Part shown: positions 1 through 7,197 of the stretch, in pieces
Layout of the letters: each line of letters opens with the position of its first letter
Position numbering within the stretch: position 1 is the stretch's first letter
Notes under the pieces: generated by a model
The model's input: only the letters and a program-made list of their open reading frames with translations
The model's database searches: none
Told to the model about the DNA's origin: nothing
Program-made: the position numbers and the translations under genes
Source of the DNA: Pirellulaceae bacterium
GTDB lineage: Bacteria > Planctomycetota > Planctomycetia > Pirellulales > Pirellulaceae
Assembly: GCA_013002105.1 (NCBI GenBank)
Contig: JABDKS010000019.1
Coordinates: forward strand, 1-18,536
DNA length: 18,536 nucleotides
Direction: 5' to 3'

Positions 1-1487
1 TTCAGCGGTCGTACGATGGATGTGCTGCGGTAGTAATCCATCAGTGTTTCGATCGATAGCACACCGCCGCCCATACCGCTCTTATTCACTCCGCCGTAGG
101 GGACGCCGTGCGCAAAGACGTTGTGAGCATTGATCCAGCTATTACCAGCAACCATGGCCTCGGCAACACGCGCGGCACGGTCGTCGTCATTGGTCCAAAC
201 ACTATTGGCCAACCCATATTGCGTGTCGTTGGCCATCGCGATCGCTTCCTCTTCGGAACCGAACTTGGCCACGTAGGCGACAGGCCCAAAGATTTCTTCG
301 CGTGCAGCCACGTTGTCCAGTGTGCCGGCAAGCAGTGCCGGTTTGACGTAGTTGCCGCTGTAGCCGTCGACCGTTGCAGGACCGCCGCCGCAAACACACT
401 CTGCACCATCGGCTTTGCCTTTCTCCTGATAACCCAACACACGTTCGCATTGTTTTGGATTGACAACTGGTCCCATTTGACTGTTGGGATCCAGCGGGTG
501 CCCGATCTGCACGTTCTGCATCAGCTCCTTGCAGTGGCCAACAAACTCGTCGTAAATGTTTTCGTGGATCAGCCAACGCGTGGAATCGCAACAGACCTGA
601 CCGGTGTGAAACGTAATGGCGCCGACCAATGCCTCGGCGGTCGCTTTGACATCGACGTCGTCGAATACAACCGCTGCACCTTTGCCGCCCAGTTCTAACT
701 TGACCGGCACAAGGTTTCGGCCGCAAGCTTCGCCGACCATCTGTCCGACTTCTGGCGAACCAGTGAACGACATGCGTTTGATCTTGGTGTTGGCCGACAG
801 CGCCGCTCCAGCGGTCGCACCACGCCCCGTCACGACGTTGATCACGCCATCGGGAACACCGACCTCTGTTGCCAACTGAGCCAAATAGATAGCCGACAAC
901 GACGTGTCCTCGGCCGGTTTGATGACGACCGTGTTGCCCGCTGCCAGCGCCGGTGAAATCCCCCATCCGATCAAAAGGAACGGAAAATTCCAGGGGAAGA
1001 TAAACGCGCAAGCACCCCATGGTTGTTTCAGTGTCCAAGCATCGTGTCCAGGTACGTCCAGCTTTGTCCGCGTCTGAACCTGATCAGCAAGTCCTACGAA
1101 ATATCGCAGTGTGTCAACAAAGTTCTGCACATCGCCGGCTGCCTGTGCCTGAATTTTGCCTGCATCGAGCGCTTCGATCTGAGCAATGATCGGTTTGTGT
1201 TCTTCGACTGCGTCGGCCAATTTCAACAGCATGGCGCTGCGGTCTTTCTGTGACAGTTTGGACCACGCTGGGAACGCTTCATTGGCGACATCAACAGCCC
1301 GATCGATCTCTTCGGCCGACAAGTCGTGAATGTCCGCAATCTTATCACCCGAACCGGGATCGATGGTGGCAACAAGGTCGCCCGATGCAGCCGGAAAATC
1401 TTGACCACCGACAAAACTAGCGAAGGGACTCTTGCTCAAGAATGCTTCGACCTGGGGAAGCAACTCAATTTTCGTGGAAACGCTCAT
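1..1487 (-). CDS. NAD(P)-dependent aldehyde dehydrogenase (3' end cut by window)
   Basis: Oxidises an aldehyde to the carboxylate with NAD(P) as acceptor; the physiological substrate cannot be told from sequence. 495 residues are visible and the frame runs off the window edge, so only a few C-terminal residues are missing relative to the ~500-residue class 1/2 family. Family marks are clear: the PWNFP cofactor-fold motif (about residues 165-169), FTGSPEVG (241-248), the ELGGK general-base segment with Glu265, and the catalytic cysteine Cys299 in GQVCC. The EEIFGPV motif and a C-terminal YGGVNKSG-type segment follow. Start ATG at 1487 is preceded by AGGA eight bases upstream, lying within a TAGGATCCTA palindrome. 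It reads towards the window edge, away from all other genes here, so nothing ties it to the nitrate reductase island. The family is certain, the substrate unknown. Confidence 0.93.
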   Translation of the reverse strand, partial: MSVSTKIELLPQVEAFLSKSPFASFVGGQDFPAASGDLVATIDPGSGDKIADIHDLSAEEIDRAVDVANEAFPAWSKLSQKDRSAMLLKLADAVEEHKPIIAQIEALDAGKIQAQAAGDVQNFVDTLRYFVGLADQVQTRTKLDVPGHDAWTLKQPWGACAFIFPWNFPFLLIGWGISPALAAGNTVVIKPAEDTSLSAIYLAQLATEVGVPDGVINVVTGRGATAGAALSANTKIKRMSFTGSPEVGQMVGEACGRNLVPVKLELGGKGAAVVFDDVDVKATAEALVGAITFHTGQVCCDSTRWLIHENIYDEFVGHCKELMQNVQIGHPLDPNSQMGPVVNPKQCERVLGYQEKGKADGAECVCGGGPATVDGYSGNYVKPALLAGTLDNVAAREEIFGPVAYVAKFGSEEEAIAMANDTQYGLANSVWTNDDDRAARVAEAMVAGNSWINAHNVFAHGVPYGGVNKSGMGGGVLSIETLMDYYRSTSIVRPL

Positions 1488-2046
1488 TCGTAGGATCCTA
1501 TGCGAGTGATTGACGATATGGCCAGGATCTTCATGCCTTGGAATCGCTCGCCGCAGGTCTTCACCCACCACGATCAAGGACATGAAAATCGTTGCTGATG
1601 TGATTGATCACCACCGTGTCCATCACAATATATCCGAACAGCCAATCACATTCAGCGTCTCGCAATCGCTATGTGTTCTGATCCTGTCCCAATAATCGCC
1701 GAGCCAGCGTTCGGTGAGCAGACCGTGATGAACCTGAAACGAATGAACTTGGCCAAAAACTCTTGATTTCCATGAATCAAAAGGGGCACGAAAGGTACCG
1801 ATTTTGCAATAAATGACAGGTAATTGTTCACACATCGCACGGTTGGCTTGAATCATCACCTGTCTCACTGCCGCAGGCTAACGCAAAGGCCCCCAAGTCC
1901 GGCAGCTGAAATTCATATGCTTTTGAACGCACGCAAAAGCAAGGCAACAGCCAATTTCGCTCGATACGTCGATCACGATTTCGGACAGACGTCACGGCAC
2001 CCGCCCGCGATGACCGAATGCCAGACTCCTTGGACGCCACTGTTGG
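1488..2046. other. Intergenic region without a supported gene
   Basis: Between the 5' end of the aldehyde dehydrogenase and the 3' end of the outer-membrane protein. Short open frames exist on both strands but none has a ribosome binding site, recognisable protein composition or family resemblance. Visible structure is limited to the TAGGATCCTA palindrome at 1491-1500 beside the dehydrogenase start and a short GTGAT-TG-ATCAC inverted repeat at 1600-1611. The region presumably holds the dehydrogenase promoter, but no convincing -35/-10 pair was identified. Confidence 0.5.
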
Positions 2047-3099
2047 TTAAAAGATGGCTGCGACCGACAAATGTATACCACTGACGGCAATATTACTGTC
2101 GACGTCGACTGGACCGCCCGCACTCAACCAAGATTCCGCGCGGTAGCCACTCCTTGCAATCCACACGAGGCGGCCCCTGGGGCAGGCCATCCACTGAAGT
2201 CCTCCCGACATTTCGATCACAGGCAGAAAGTCATCTTGCACATGCAAATCTTCTTGCAGTGTCGTGCCGCCGCCGGTGACCAGTACGATTTCTTGCTCTT
2301 GTTGCCCGAACAACAGCGAAGTGCGTGCGCCCGCGTAGCACGACAACGCACTACGTGCGAAATCGAACCGGCAAGCTTGCAAAGTCATTTCGCCGCTCAG
2401 CGTGGGACCGAATCCTTGAAAGTCGAGATCTTGGCATACCAGTTCCGTCAACGATCCGCCCGGGTCGGTTGCAACCGCGTGGGCTCGTTGATGTATTTTT
2501 GCGTATCGCAGTCCGAAAGCCGCCAGAGCGTCACCGCGTGCAAATGGCAGACGATGCGTCGCCTCCAGATCGATCGTGCGCATTTCCAGGTGGTGATTTG
2601 ACGTCATCGCGTCGCCCACGTTGGCGGTGGCCGTCCGGCTGAAGTTCCCGCCAGCCCCCTGGATCGTCAAGCTGATCGGCGCGTTTGCTGCAGTGGCGAA
2701 ATTGACTTGTGTCGGCGAATCGGCATCGAAGTACCAATATCTCGCGCGAATGCCGTTGCAGCAATTGTTCTCTACACCCAGCCAAACACGCGAATTCAAT
2801 TCATGATCATGATCAAACGACCGTGCCTCCCTGCCGCTTGGTCGCGTAATAACGGCCGAAACGTTGTTGGAAAAACGAGGCTTCAACCAACCAAATTCGT
2901 GGCCCCCGAGAATTCTCCGTCGACGAATCTCCATCGGCGTGCCAGCATCTCTCGCTGCGAGAATCGGAGCCATCGTCGGACGATTTGCACTGATCGCGGA
3001 TGTCGGAAAGCTCGACGGAGTCGCAATCTGTGGATGCTGTGACCATGCGGAGGTAGCCGTGATGGTTAATAACAGCGCCGCCAGTGCTAGCCGTTTCAT
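2047..3099 (-). CDS. Probable outer-membrane beta-barrel protein (Lpg1974-like)
   Basis: Predicted exported protein of 350 residues. I chose the ATG at 3099 because it begins a classical signal peptide (MKRLALAALLLTITATSAWS, cleavage near the following QH) and has a GGGGG tract six bases upstream; the longer frame to 3156 would put 19 unneeded residues before the signal. The mature part alternates polar and aromatic/hydrophobic residues, with segments such as SRVWLGVENN, IRARYWYFDAD, AAFGLRYAKI, SCYAGARTSLLFG and the terminal IHLSVAAIF, ending in Phe as many outer-membrane barrels do. The GLRY...FQGFGPTLSGE...GARTSLLFG order resembles the Lpg1974-type pore-forming barrels that are numerous in planctomycetes; this is a recollection of family pattern, not a search result. 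It stands alone between the dehydrogenase and the Rrf2 gene, 259 bases from the latter. Barrel export is fairly sure, family assignment moderate, function unknown. Confidence 0.6.
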   Translation of the reverse strand: MKRLALAALLLTITATSAWSQHPQIATPSSFPTSAISANRPTMAPILAARDAGTPMEIRRRRILGGHEFGWLKPRFSNNVSAVITRPSGREARSFDHDHELNSRVWLGVENNCCNGIRARYWYFDADSPTQVNFATAANAPISLTIQGAGGNFSRTATANVGDAMTSNHHLEMRTIDLEATHRLPFARGDALAAFGLRYAKIHQRAHAVATDPGGSLTELVCQDLDFQGFGPTLSGEMTLQACRFDFARSALSCYAGARTSLLFGQQEQEIVLVTGGGTTLQEDLHVQDDFLPVIEMSGGLQWMACPRGRLVWIARSGYRAESWLSAGGPVDVDSNIAVSGIHLSVAAIF

Positions 3100-3358
3100 G
3101 ATGCCCCCGGTTGACGTTTTCAATGGGTCCGACGAAAGATTCCAATTCCGTTCCAAAGTAAGATCGTCTGCAAGCTTGTTGGGCCGCCGATCAGATAGCC
3201 ACGGAGCGGATCACCGCTTTGACCCATACAGTTTCATGTGCGAATGTGTCAGACGACTCGGATTGCGCGCGTCGACGTCACAACCATCGGTCACAGCGAC
3301 CGCGTCGACCTATTGCTAGCGCAAGAATCTGGCAGCAGTGGTCCGTAGAGAGTTGGGC

Positions 3359-3817
3359 TTAATCGCGACTCGAGTCGTGACATTGCCAGTTTGCTTTGCC
3401 CTGATTCTTTTTGTAGGCAAGCCGAAACACATCAAAGCTGGTTTCGTGCAGCACTTTGTTGGTCATTTGCCGCACCTTGGCCTGTCGATCATGCAAGGGA
3501 CACTTGTCACCGTTGCCACAGACGCCACCACCAAAAATGCAGAGCGTTGATTCATCCTCATGCTCGAACAAACTGTAAGCGTCGTACAAGGTCAGGGTTC
3601 TGGGGTGAACGGCGAACGAGAAACCACCGCCCGGACCGCGAACGCCGTCGATATATCCGGCTTGCGAAAGTGTCCAAAGGATCTTCGAGGCAAATGCGTT
3701 CGGCAGACCTCGAGATTCGGCGATTTCAGAAGCCGACAAACGGGTCTTCCCGCCATCGTAAACTTCTGCAAGTCGACTGAGTGCGGCGATCGCGGTTTCC
3801 GTCGCTTTTGAATACAT
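3359..3817 (-). CDS. Rrf2-family transcriptional regulator with Fe-S type cysteines
   Basis: 152-residue DNA-binding regulator, normal length for Rrf2/NsrR/IscR proteins. The N-terminal winged helix (about 1-80) shows the family order: a first helix (ATETAIAALSRLAEV), the SASEIAESRGLPNAFASKILWTLSQAGYI recognition unit and a GPGGGFSF wing. Three cysteines follow as Cys93-x6-Cys100-x5-Cys106, the pattern that binds a [2Fe-2S] or [4Fe-4S] cluster in NsrR-, IscR- and RirA-type members; a fourth Cys146 is near the C-terminus. It begins 28 bases after the nrfD-like stop on the same strand, so it is probably the last gene of the cytochrome/ferredoxin/NrfD unit. That location suggests it controls the nap island in response to NO, redox state or iron, most simply as an NsrR-like sensor; which signal is inference. 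No other regulator is present in the window. Confidence 0.88.
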   Translation of the reverse strand: MYSKATETAIAALSRLAEVYDGGKTRLSASEIAESRGLPNAFASKILWTLSQAGYIDGVRGPGGGFSFAVHPRTLTLYDAYSLFEHEDESTLCIFGGGVCGNGDKCPLHDRQAKVRQMTNKVLHETSFDVFRLAYKKNQGKANWQCHDSSRD

Positions 3818-3845
3818 GCCGATTTGGGTCGTTGGCGGCGAGCGT

Positions 3846-5099
3846 CTAGTGGGTGTCGGCCGTCACTTTCCCCATAAACACATTGGAGATTAATTTCAGT
3901 AAGACCGTCAATAATAATAGTCCGAATGCCCAAATTCCGGCGGTCACTTTCCACTCAATGACGCTCGGGGTGTATTCAACCATCTCGTGCAACGTCGATG
4001 GGATGAAACCCGGAATGATCAACCCCATTCCCTTTTCGATCCAAATGCCAGCGATACACAACAGGCATGCCGTGATGCGAACGGTTCCGCGCTCGAGCGC
4101 ATGAGGCAGAAAGAACAGAATAGCTCCGACGATATTGAAAGCGATTGCCGTCCAAATCCACGGCACCAGACCGTGGTAGCCGTGACTGCCAAAGAACAGG
4201 TATTTCGCCGAAGCACCATGTGATCCACCGGTATAAAACAGGGTAAAGATCTCACTTGCTAACATGACAAGATTGATCACCATCGCGACGCGAATGATCT
4301 GAATCAACGTACGTGCCGGTCCGGGAGGTGCGGTGTATCCCGACGTAATCCGCAGCACTCGCATCACCAAAATGATAAACGCGGGGCCGCTGACAAAAGC
4401 GGATGCCAAGAACCGTGGAGCCAGCAACGCGGTATTCCAAAACGGTCGCCCGCCGAGACCGCAGTACAAAAACGCGGTCACAGTATGAATGCTGATCGCC
4501 CAAAAGATCGATAAAAAGACGAAGGGAACGTACCACTTGGGATTGGGATGTCGCCCCAAATAACGCATGTACAAAAGATATCCAACGATGTGCAGATTGA
4601 TCAACAAATAACCGTTGAGCACAATCACATCCCACGTCAACATCGACACCGGCCAATTGAATCGGCCGATACCGGGTATCATGTGCCAGAAACGATCAGG
4701 GCGACCGAGGTCAACTAGGACACTCAGCGTACACATCACGATGGCGGCAATCGCCACCGCTTCGCCAATGATGACGACCTTATGCATCTCTTCGTCGTCA
4801 TACAAATAGGCGGGGATCACCATCATCACCCCGCCCGCTGCCAGTCCGACGCAAAACGTAAAGTTCGCTATATAGAGCCCCCAACTGACATGGTCTGTCA
4901 TGTTGGTTCCGATCATTCCATCGGCGACTTGGTTCGCCCATGCATTGACACCGACGAGCGCCACGGCAGTTAACAATGTCATCCAGGCATAAAAGGCCAG
5001 TGATCCATCGGTCGCCAAAGACAGGGACCGGCGCAAAAAGCTCGGATAGCTCAGCAAGGCCGATCGGTCGCCGCTCTGATCGTTCGTGACGCTGCTCAT
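3846..5099 (-). CDS. NrfD/DsrP-like quinol-interacting membrane subunit
   Basis: 417-residue integral membrane protein with about ten hydrophobic helices spread from residue ~30 to ~407, matching the ten-helix DsrP/ActC type rather than the eight-helix PsrC type. NrfD-family proteins bind (mena)quinol and exchange electrons with a ferredoxin-type partner on the membrane face. Recognisable family stretches include WGLYIANFTFCVGLAAGG, LVDLGRPDRFWHMI, FNWPVSMLTWDV, SIHTVTAFLY and the C-terminal GFIPSTLHEMVEYTPSVIEW followed by a last helix, which resembles DsrP. It lies 9 bases downstream of the ferredoxin gene, with only a weak ribosome site before its ATG. With that ferredoxin and the tetrahaem cytochrome it forms a three-gene set like the Dsr, Hmc and Qrc redox complexes. 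Given the divergent nap genes and the lack of napC or napH, I infer it oxidises menaquinol for nitrate reduction. The family is firm, the partner inferred. Confidence 0.88.
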   Translation of the reverse strand: MSSVTNDQSGDRSALLSYPSFLRRSLSLATDGSLAFYAWMTLLTAVALVGVNAWANQVADGMIGTNMTDHVSWGLYIANFTFCVGLAAGGVMMVIPAYLYDDEEMHKVVIIGEAVAIAAIVMCTLSVLVDLGRPDRFWHMIPGIGRFNWPVSMLTWDVIVLNGYLLINLHIVGYLLYMRYLGRHPNPKWYVPFVFLSIFWAISIHTVTAFLYCGLGGRPFWNTALLAPRFLASAFVSGPAFIILVMRVLRITSGYTAPPGPARTLIQIIRVAMVINLVMLASEIFTLFYTGGSHGASAKYLFFGSHGYHGLVPWIWTAIAFNIVGAILFFLPHALERGTVRITACLLCIAGIWIEKGMGLIIPGFIPSTLHEMVEYTPSVIEWKVTAGIWAFGLLLLTVLLKLISNVFMGKVTADTH

Positions 5100-5108
5100 T
5101 CTGCACTG

Positions 5109-6041
5109 CTACTTATCGAAAAAGTAAAAGAACGCTGGCTTCGTCCCAAGCTCTTCTTTGAGAACGTAAACTCGCTTGTTCTCTAGCAGCCAACGAATTT
5201 CCGAGTCGGGGTCGAGAATATTTCCGAACACACGCGCTCCTGTCGGACACGCTTCCAGACACGCCGGCAATTTCCCTTTTCGCGTGCGGTGCAAGCAGTA
5301 GGTGCACTTTTCCACGACGCCCTGCGGGCGAATGCGGTTGCTCAGGTACCCCTGGTCCGGATTCACTTCGTCCGCTGGCACCTCTGGCTTCGTCCAGTTG
5401 AATCGCCGTGCATGATACGGGCAAGCTGCTTCGCAGTAGCGACAGCCGATGCACCAGTTGTAATCCACCACAACGATGCCATCTTCCTCTTTCCAGGTGG
5501 CTTGCACAGGACAGACATCCACGCAGGGCGGTTCGTCGCACTGCTGGCATTGGACCGGCAAATAAAACTTGCCATCATCGGGAACGGTGTGCGTGTAAGT
5601 CGTATTGCCCTCTTCCATGTCCATCGTGCCCGTAGGCATTTCCAACACACGGATGTACGACTGATTCGTCGAACGATCGTGATTATTCTCTTTATGACAT
5701 GCCTCGACGCACTTGCCGTTCCCGTTGCAGACACTCAAGTTGATCGCATAGACGAATTTCGTACCGGGAATCGGTCGATCATCGCCGATGGTCACGTCGG
5801 CGCCGTATTCATCTTTCGTTTCCGCTTCTAATCGGGCGATCACTGTGCGTTTGTCGTCGTCAGATAGCTCCTGGTAGTGTTGCTGCATGAACTCGGCCGC
5901 CGACGTCTCTTTGACTGCTTTGCGCAGGGGCGAAACGGCAGCCACAAACGCTGCAGCGCCAAGCGTTGCAAAGCCACCTTTGACAGCCGCGCGACGTGTG
6001 ACAATCGGCAACGATTTCGGAGTGCTGGTATCACTACTCAT
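5109..6041 (-). CDS. Tat-exported four-cluster ferredoxin (DsrO/TtrB-like) partner of NrfD
   Basis: 310-residue electron-transfer subunit. The N-terminus has a twin-arginine signal (TRRAAVKGG at 15-23 followed by an Ala-rich hydrophobic stretch to about 36), placing it in the periplasm with its cofactors inserted beforehand. Cysteine groups: Cys105/111/115; Cys165/168/173/177 (CQQCDEPPCVDVC); Cys197/200/203/207 (CIGCRYCEAAC); Cys246/249/261/265 (CTYC...CLEAC). The last group has the long spacer typical of DmsB/PsrB/DsrO/HybA proteins. The first group is incomplete: it reads C-NG-N-GK-C-VEA-C, with Asn108 where the second cysteine is expected, so that site may hold a [3Fe-4S] or altered cluster. 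The C-terminal part (about 265-310, LDPDSEIRWLLENKRVYVLKEELGTKP) is typical of ferredoxins beside NrfD. The ATG overlaps the cytochrome stop by 8 bases, with GAGG upstream, implying translational coupling. Confidence 0.9.
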   Translation of the reverse strand: MSSDTSTPKSLPIVTRRAAVKGGFATLGAAAFVAAVSPLRKAVKETSAAEFMQQHYQELSDDDKRTVIARLEAETKDEYGADVTIGDDRPIPGTKFVYAINLSVCNGNGKCVEACHKENNHDRSTNQSYIRVLEMPTGTMDMEEGNTTYTHTVPDDGKFYLPVQCQQCDEPPCVDVCPVQATWKEEDGIVVVDYNWCIGCRYCEAACPYHARRFNWTKPEVPADEVNPDQGYLSNRIRPQGVVEKCTYCLHRTRKGKLPACLEACPTGARVFGNILDPDSEIRWLLENKRVYVLKEELGTKPAFFYFFDK

Positions 6042-6732
6042 GACTCGCCTCGTGTGGCGGGTTTAGAAAACGATCGCGTGGCTTGAACGTCGGTTGCATG
6101 CTAGGAAATTTCGGCACGTGCGGATCATGGCAATCAATGCAATTATTGCGTGCGCGAGGTCCACGACTGAGATCCCAATACCCGCTCATTCCTCCATGGG
6201 CGCCATGTTTGTAATCCCTAAATTGTGAGCCATGGCATTGAGCGCAGAGTGTCATTACGTCTGGATACTCAACGGCCGTGGAGTCGGCCAACCGCAGCTT
6301 ATCGGCATCCGCCGGGTTATGGCACGAGTAACAAGTCAACGATCCGTGCGACATCGGCATGTTCTGGTGAAACTGGTCCAGGTCAGTCGGTGAGCGGTTC
6401 GTGAAGTCCGGCTCGCGAACGCTATGACAAGTCGAACAGGCAATGTCACCGGTTCGTCCTTGTGGATCGGCCTGATGAAGAGCGATGGTTGGCGGCCCAG
6501 TGGGACGCCGAATCGTCGTCGTAAATCGCTGCGCAGATTCCAACGGCCTTGTGCGATTCGTCGCCGAATCTGACGGCACGACAGACGATGCAGTCGATTG
6601 GACACGTGGACCAACCGTCGCGATTGGTTCATCGTTTGAATAAAAAATGATTGCAATCGTCAGCAAACAAACGATCACGCACCCGATAAATAACGGGAAT
6701 GCGAAGATTCGATGAGGGTTGCTGTCGATCAA
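6034..6732 (-). CDS. Membrane-anchored tetrahaem cytochrome c
   Basis: 232 residues if translation begins at TTG 6732. I prefer this start because AAAGGA sits six bases upstream and a plausible promoter (6774-6801) lies before it; the open frame back to 6837 would bury that promoter and add a poorly structured leader. One transmembrane segment (about 9-31, FAFPLFIGCVIVCLLTIAIIF) is followed by a Ser/Thr/Pro-rich linker and a periplasmic domain with four haem-attachment sites: CSTCH (99-103), CYSCH (134-138), CAQCH (163-167) and CIDCH (198-202). Histidines in LHQ, FHQNMPMSH, YKHGAHGG and CHDPH are candidate distal ligands for bis-His haems. First gene of the ferredoxin/NrfD/Rrf2 unit, overlapping the ferredoxin gene by 8 bases. 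Likely carries electrons from the NrfD module to the NapB-like protein, the role NapC or NapM has elsewhere. It is not NapC: it lacks the compact NapC/NirT haem spacing. Confidence 0.85.
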   Translation of the reverse strand: MIDSNPHRIFAFPLFIGCVIVCLLTIAIIFYSNDEPIATVGPRVQSTASSVVPSDSATNRTRPLESAQRFTTTIRRPTGPPTIALHQADPQGRTGDIACSTCHSVREPDFTNRSPTDLDQFHQNMPMSHGSLTCYSCHNPADADKLRLADSTAVEYPDVMTLCAQCHGSQFRDYKHGAHGGMSGYWDLSRGPRARNNCIDCHDPHVPKFPSMQPTFKPRDRFLNPPHEASHE

Positions 6733-6738
6733 TTGGCG

Positions 6739-6744
6739 TCCTTT
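6739..6744 (-). promoter_or_regulatory. Ribosome binding site deciding the TTG start of the tetrahaem cytochrome
   Basis: On the minus strand this reads AAAGGA, six bases before TTG at 6732 in the cytochrome frame. No ATG or GTG with comparable support lies between 6837 and the transmembrane segment. Confidence 0.6.
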
Positions 6745-6773
6745 GCAAATGACTCGTGCTGCTGGTGCTGCAA

Positions 6774-6801
6774 AAGATAACGCTTTGTTGCAACCGTTCA
6801 A
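6774..6801 (-). promoter_or_regulatory. Candidate promoter of the cytochrome/ferredoxin/NrfD/Rrf2 unit
   Basis: Minus strand TTGAAC (-35, 6801-6796), 16-base spacer, TATCTT (-10, 6779-6774). Transcription would begin near 6767, leaving about 35 bases before the TTG start and its AAAGGA site. The -35 sits about 10 bases from the inverted repeat at 6811-6832. Found by eye against the sigma-70 consensus; not tested. Confidence 0.35.
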
Positions 6802-6810
6802 TACAAGTTG

Positions 6811-6832
6811 ACGATTGTTGTTGCGAAATCGT
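6811..6832. promoter_or_regulatory. Inverted repeat, candidate operator between the divergent nap units
   Basis: Six-base arms ACGATT and AATCGT separated by 10 bases, 22 bp in total, a size suited to a dimeric regulator. It overlaps the proposed -35 of the napD promoter and lies just upstream of the proposed minus-strand promoter. The Rrf2 protein encoded in the island is the obvious candidate ligand, but the repeat does not match a named NsrR or FNR consensus that I can state with confidence. Confidence 0.3.
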
Positions 6833-6848
6833 GACAAATTGGTAATTT
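6821..6848 (+). promoter_or_regulatory. Candidate promoter of the napDAB operon
   Basis: TTGCGA (-35, 6821-6826), 16-base spacer, TAATTT (-10, 6843-6848). Predicted transcription start near 6856, about 26 bases before the napD ATG. The -35 is inside the 6811-6832 inverted repeat, an arrangement that would allow repression. Identified by eye. Confidence 0.35.
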
Positions 6849-6869
6849 ATTCACAGGCTTCCATGCAAC

Positions 6870-6875
6870 AAGGAG
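6870..6875 (+). promoter_or_regulatory. Ribosome binding site deciding the napD start
   Basis: AAGGAG directly abuts the first ATG (6876) but stands six bases before the second, in-frame ATG (6882). The spacing favours the second as the true start. Confidence 0.7.
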
Positions 6876-6881
6876 ATGACG

Positions 6882-7184
6882 ATGCCTGTCAGCGGTCTTG
6901 TCGTTACGCTTTCGAGTGAAAAAGACGCGCGTAACAACGCGATTTCGGCAATTCGCCAGGAACCACGAATCGAGGTGGGTGTCATTCACTCGCATCGGAT
7001 GGCTGTTGTCCTGGATACGCAATCCGAACACGAGGACAAGGAACTCTGGGCTTGGCTCAATGGGCTCGCCGGCGTCGATTTCGTCGATGTTGCTCTCGTG
7101 GGTTTTGAAGACGATGTAGCGACGGAGCATCTCGCGGACGACGGACACGTCCGTGCGATTGAAAACTCTGCTAGCAATCAATAA
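6882..7184 (+). CDS. napD: NapD, Tat signal-binding chaperone for NapA
   Basis: 100-residue cytoplasmic protein, typical NapD length. In known systems NapD binds the twin-arginine signal of NapA and holds back export until the molybdenum cofactor and Fe-S cluster are in place. The sequence follows the ferredoxin-like NapD fold: a first strand SGLVVTLSS, helix SEKDARNNAISAIRQE, strand IEVGVIHSHRMAVVLDT, helix EDKELWAWLNGLAGVDFVDVALVGF and a final strand, with the characteristic start of xxSLVVxxxxE type. The start at 6882 is chosen over 6876 by the spacing to AAGGAG. It is the first gene of the plus-strand operon and ends 13 bases before the napA ATG, beside the protein it should serve. NapD proteins are divergent, so the call leans partly on this position. 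Confidence 0.88.
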   Translation: MPVSGLVVTLSSEKDARNNAISAIRQEPRIEVGVIHSHRMAVVLDTQSEHEDKELWAWLNGLAGVDFVDVALVGFEDDVATEHLADDGHVRAIENSASNQ

Positions 7185-7197
7185 AGGATTTGGAACA

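Noticed and set aside
202..1038. Long open frame on the minus strand within the aldehyde dehydrogenase
   Set aside because: The real frame of the same strand encodes an uninterrupted aldehyde dehydrogenase with all catalytic motifs; this frame is an Arg/Gly-rich shadow.
1600..1611. GTGAT-TG-ATCAC as an FNR/CRP-type binding site
   Set aside because: Arms are short, the spacing does not fit the FNR consensus, and it lies over 100 bases from the nearest start without a promoter.
1824..2084. 86-residue plus-strand open frame in the intergenic region
   Set aside because: Runs into the end of the outer-membrane protein gene, lacks a ribosome site and protein-like composition.
2071..2601. 176-residue plus-strand open frame opposite the outer-membrane protein gene
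   Set aside because: Antisense to a gene with a good signal peptide and start; no family pattern or ribosome site.
3283..3306. CGGTC-ACAGC-GACCG hairpin near the Rrf2 gene as a terminator
   Set aside because: Only five base pairs and no T-tract downstream on either strand.
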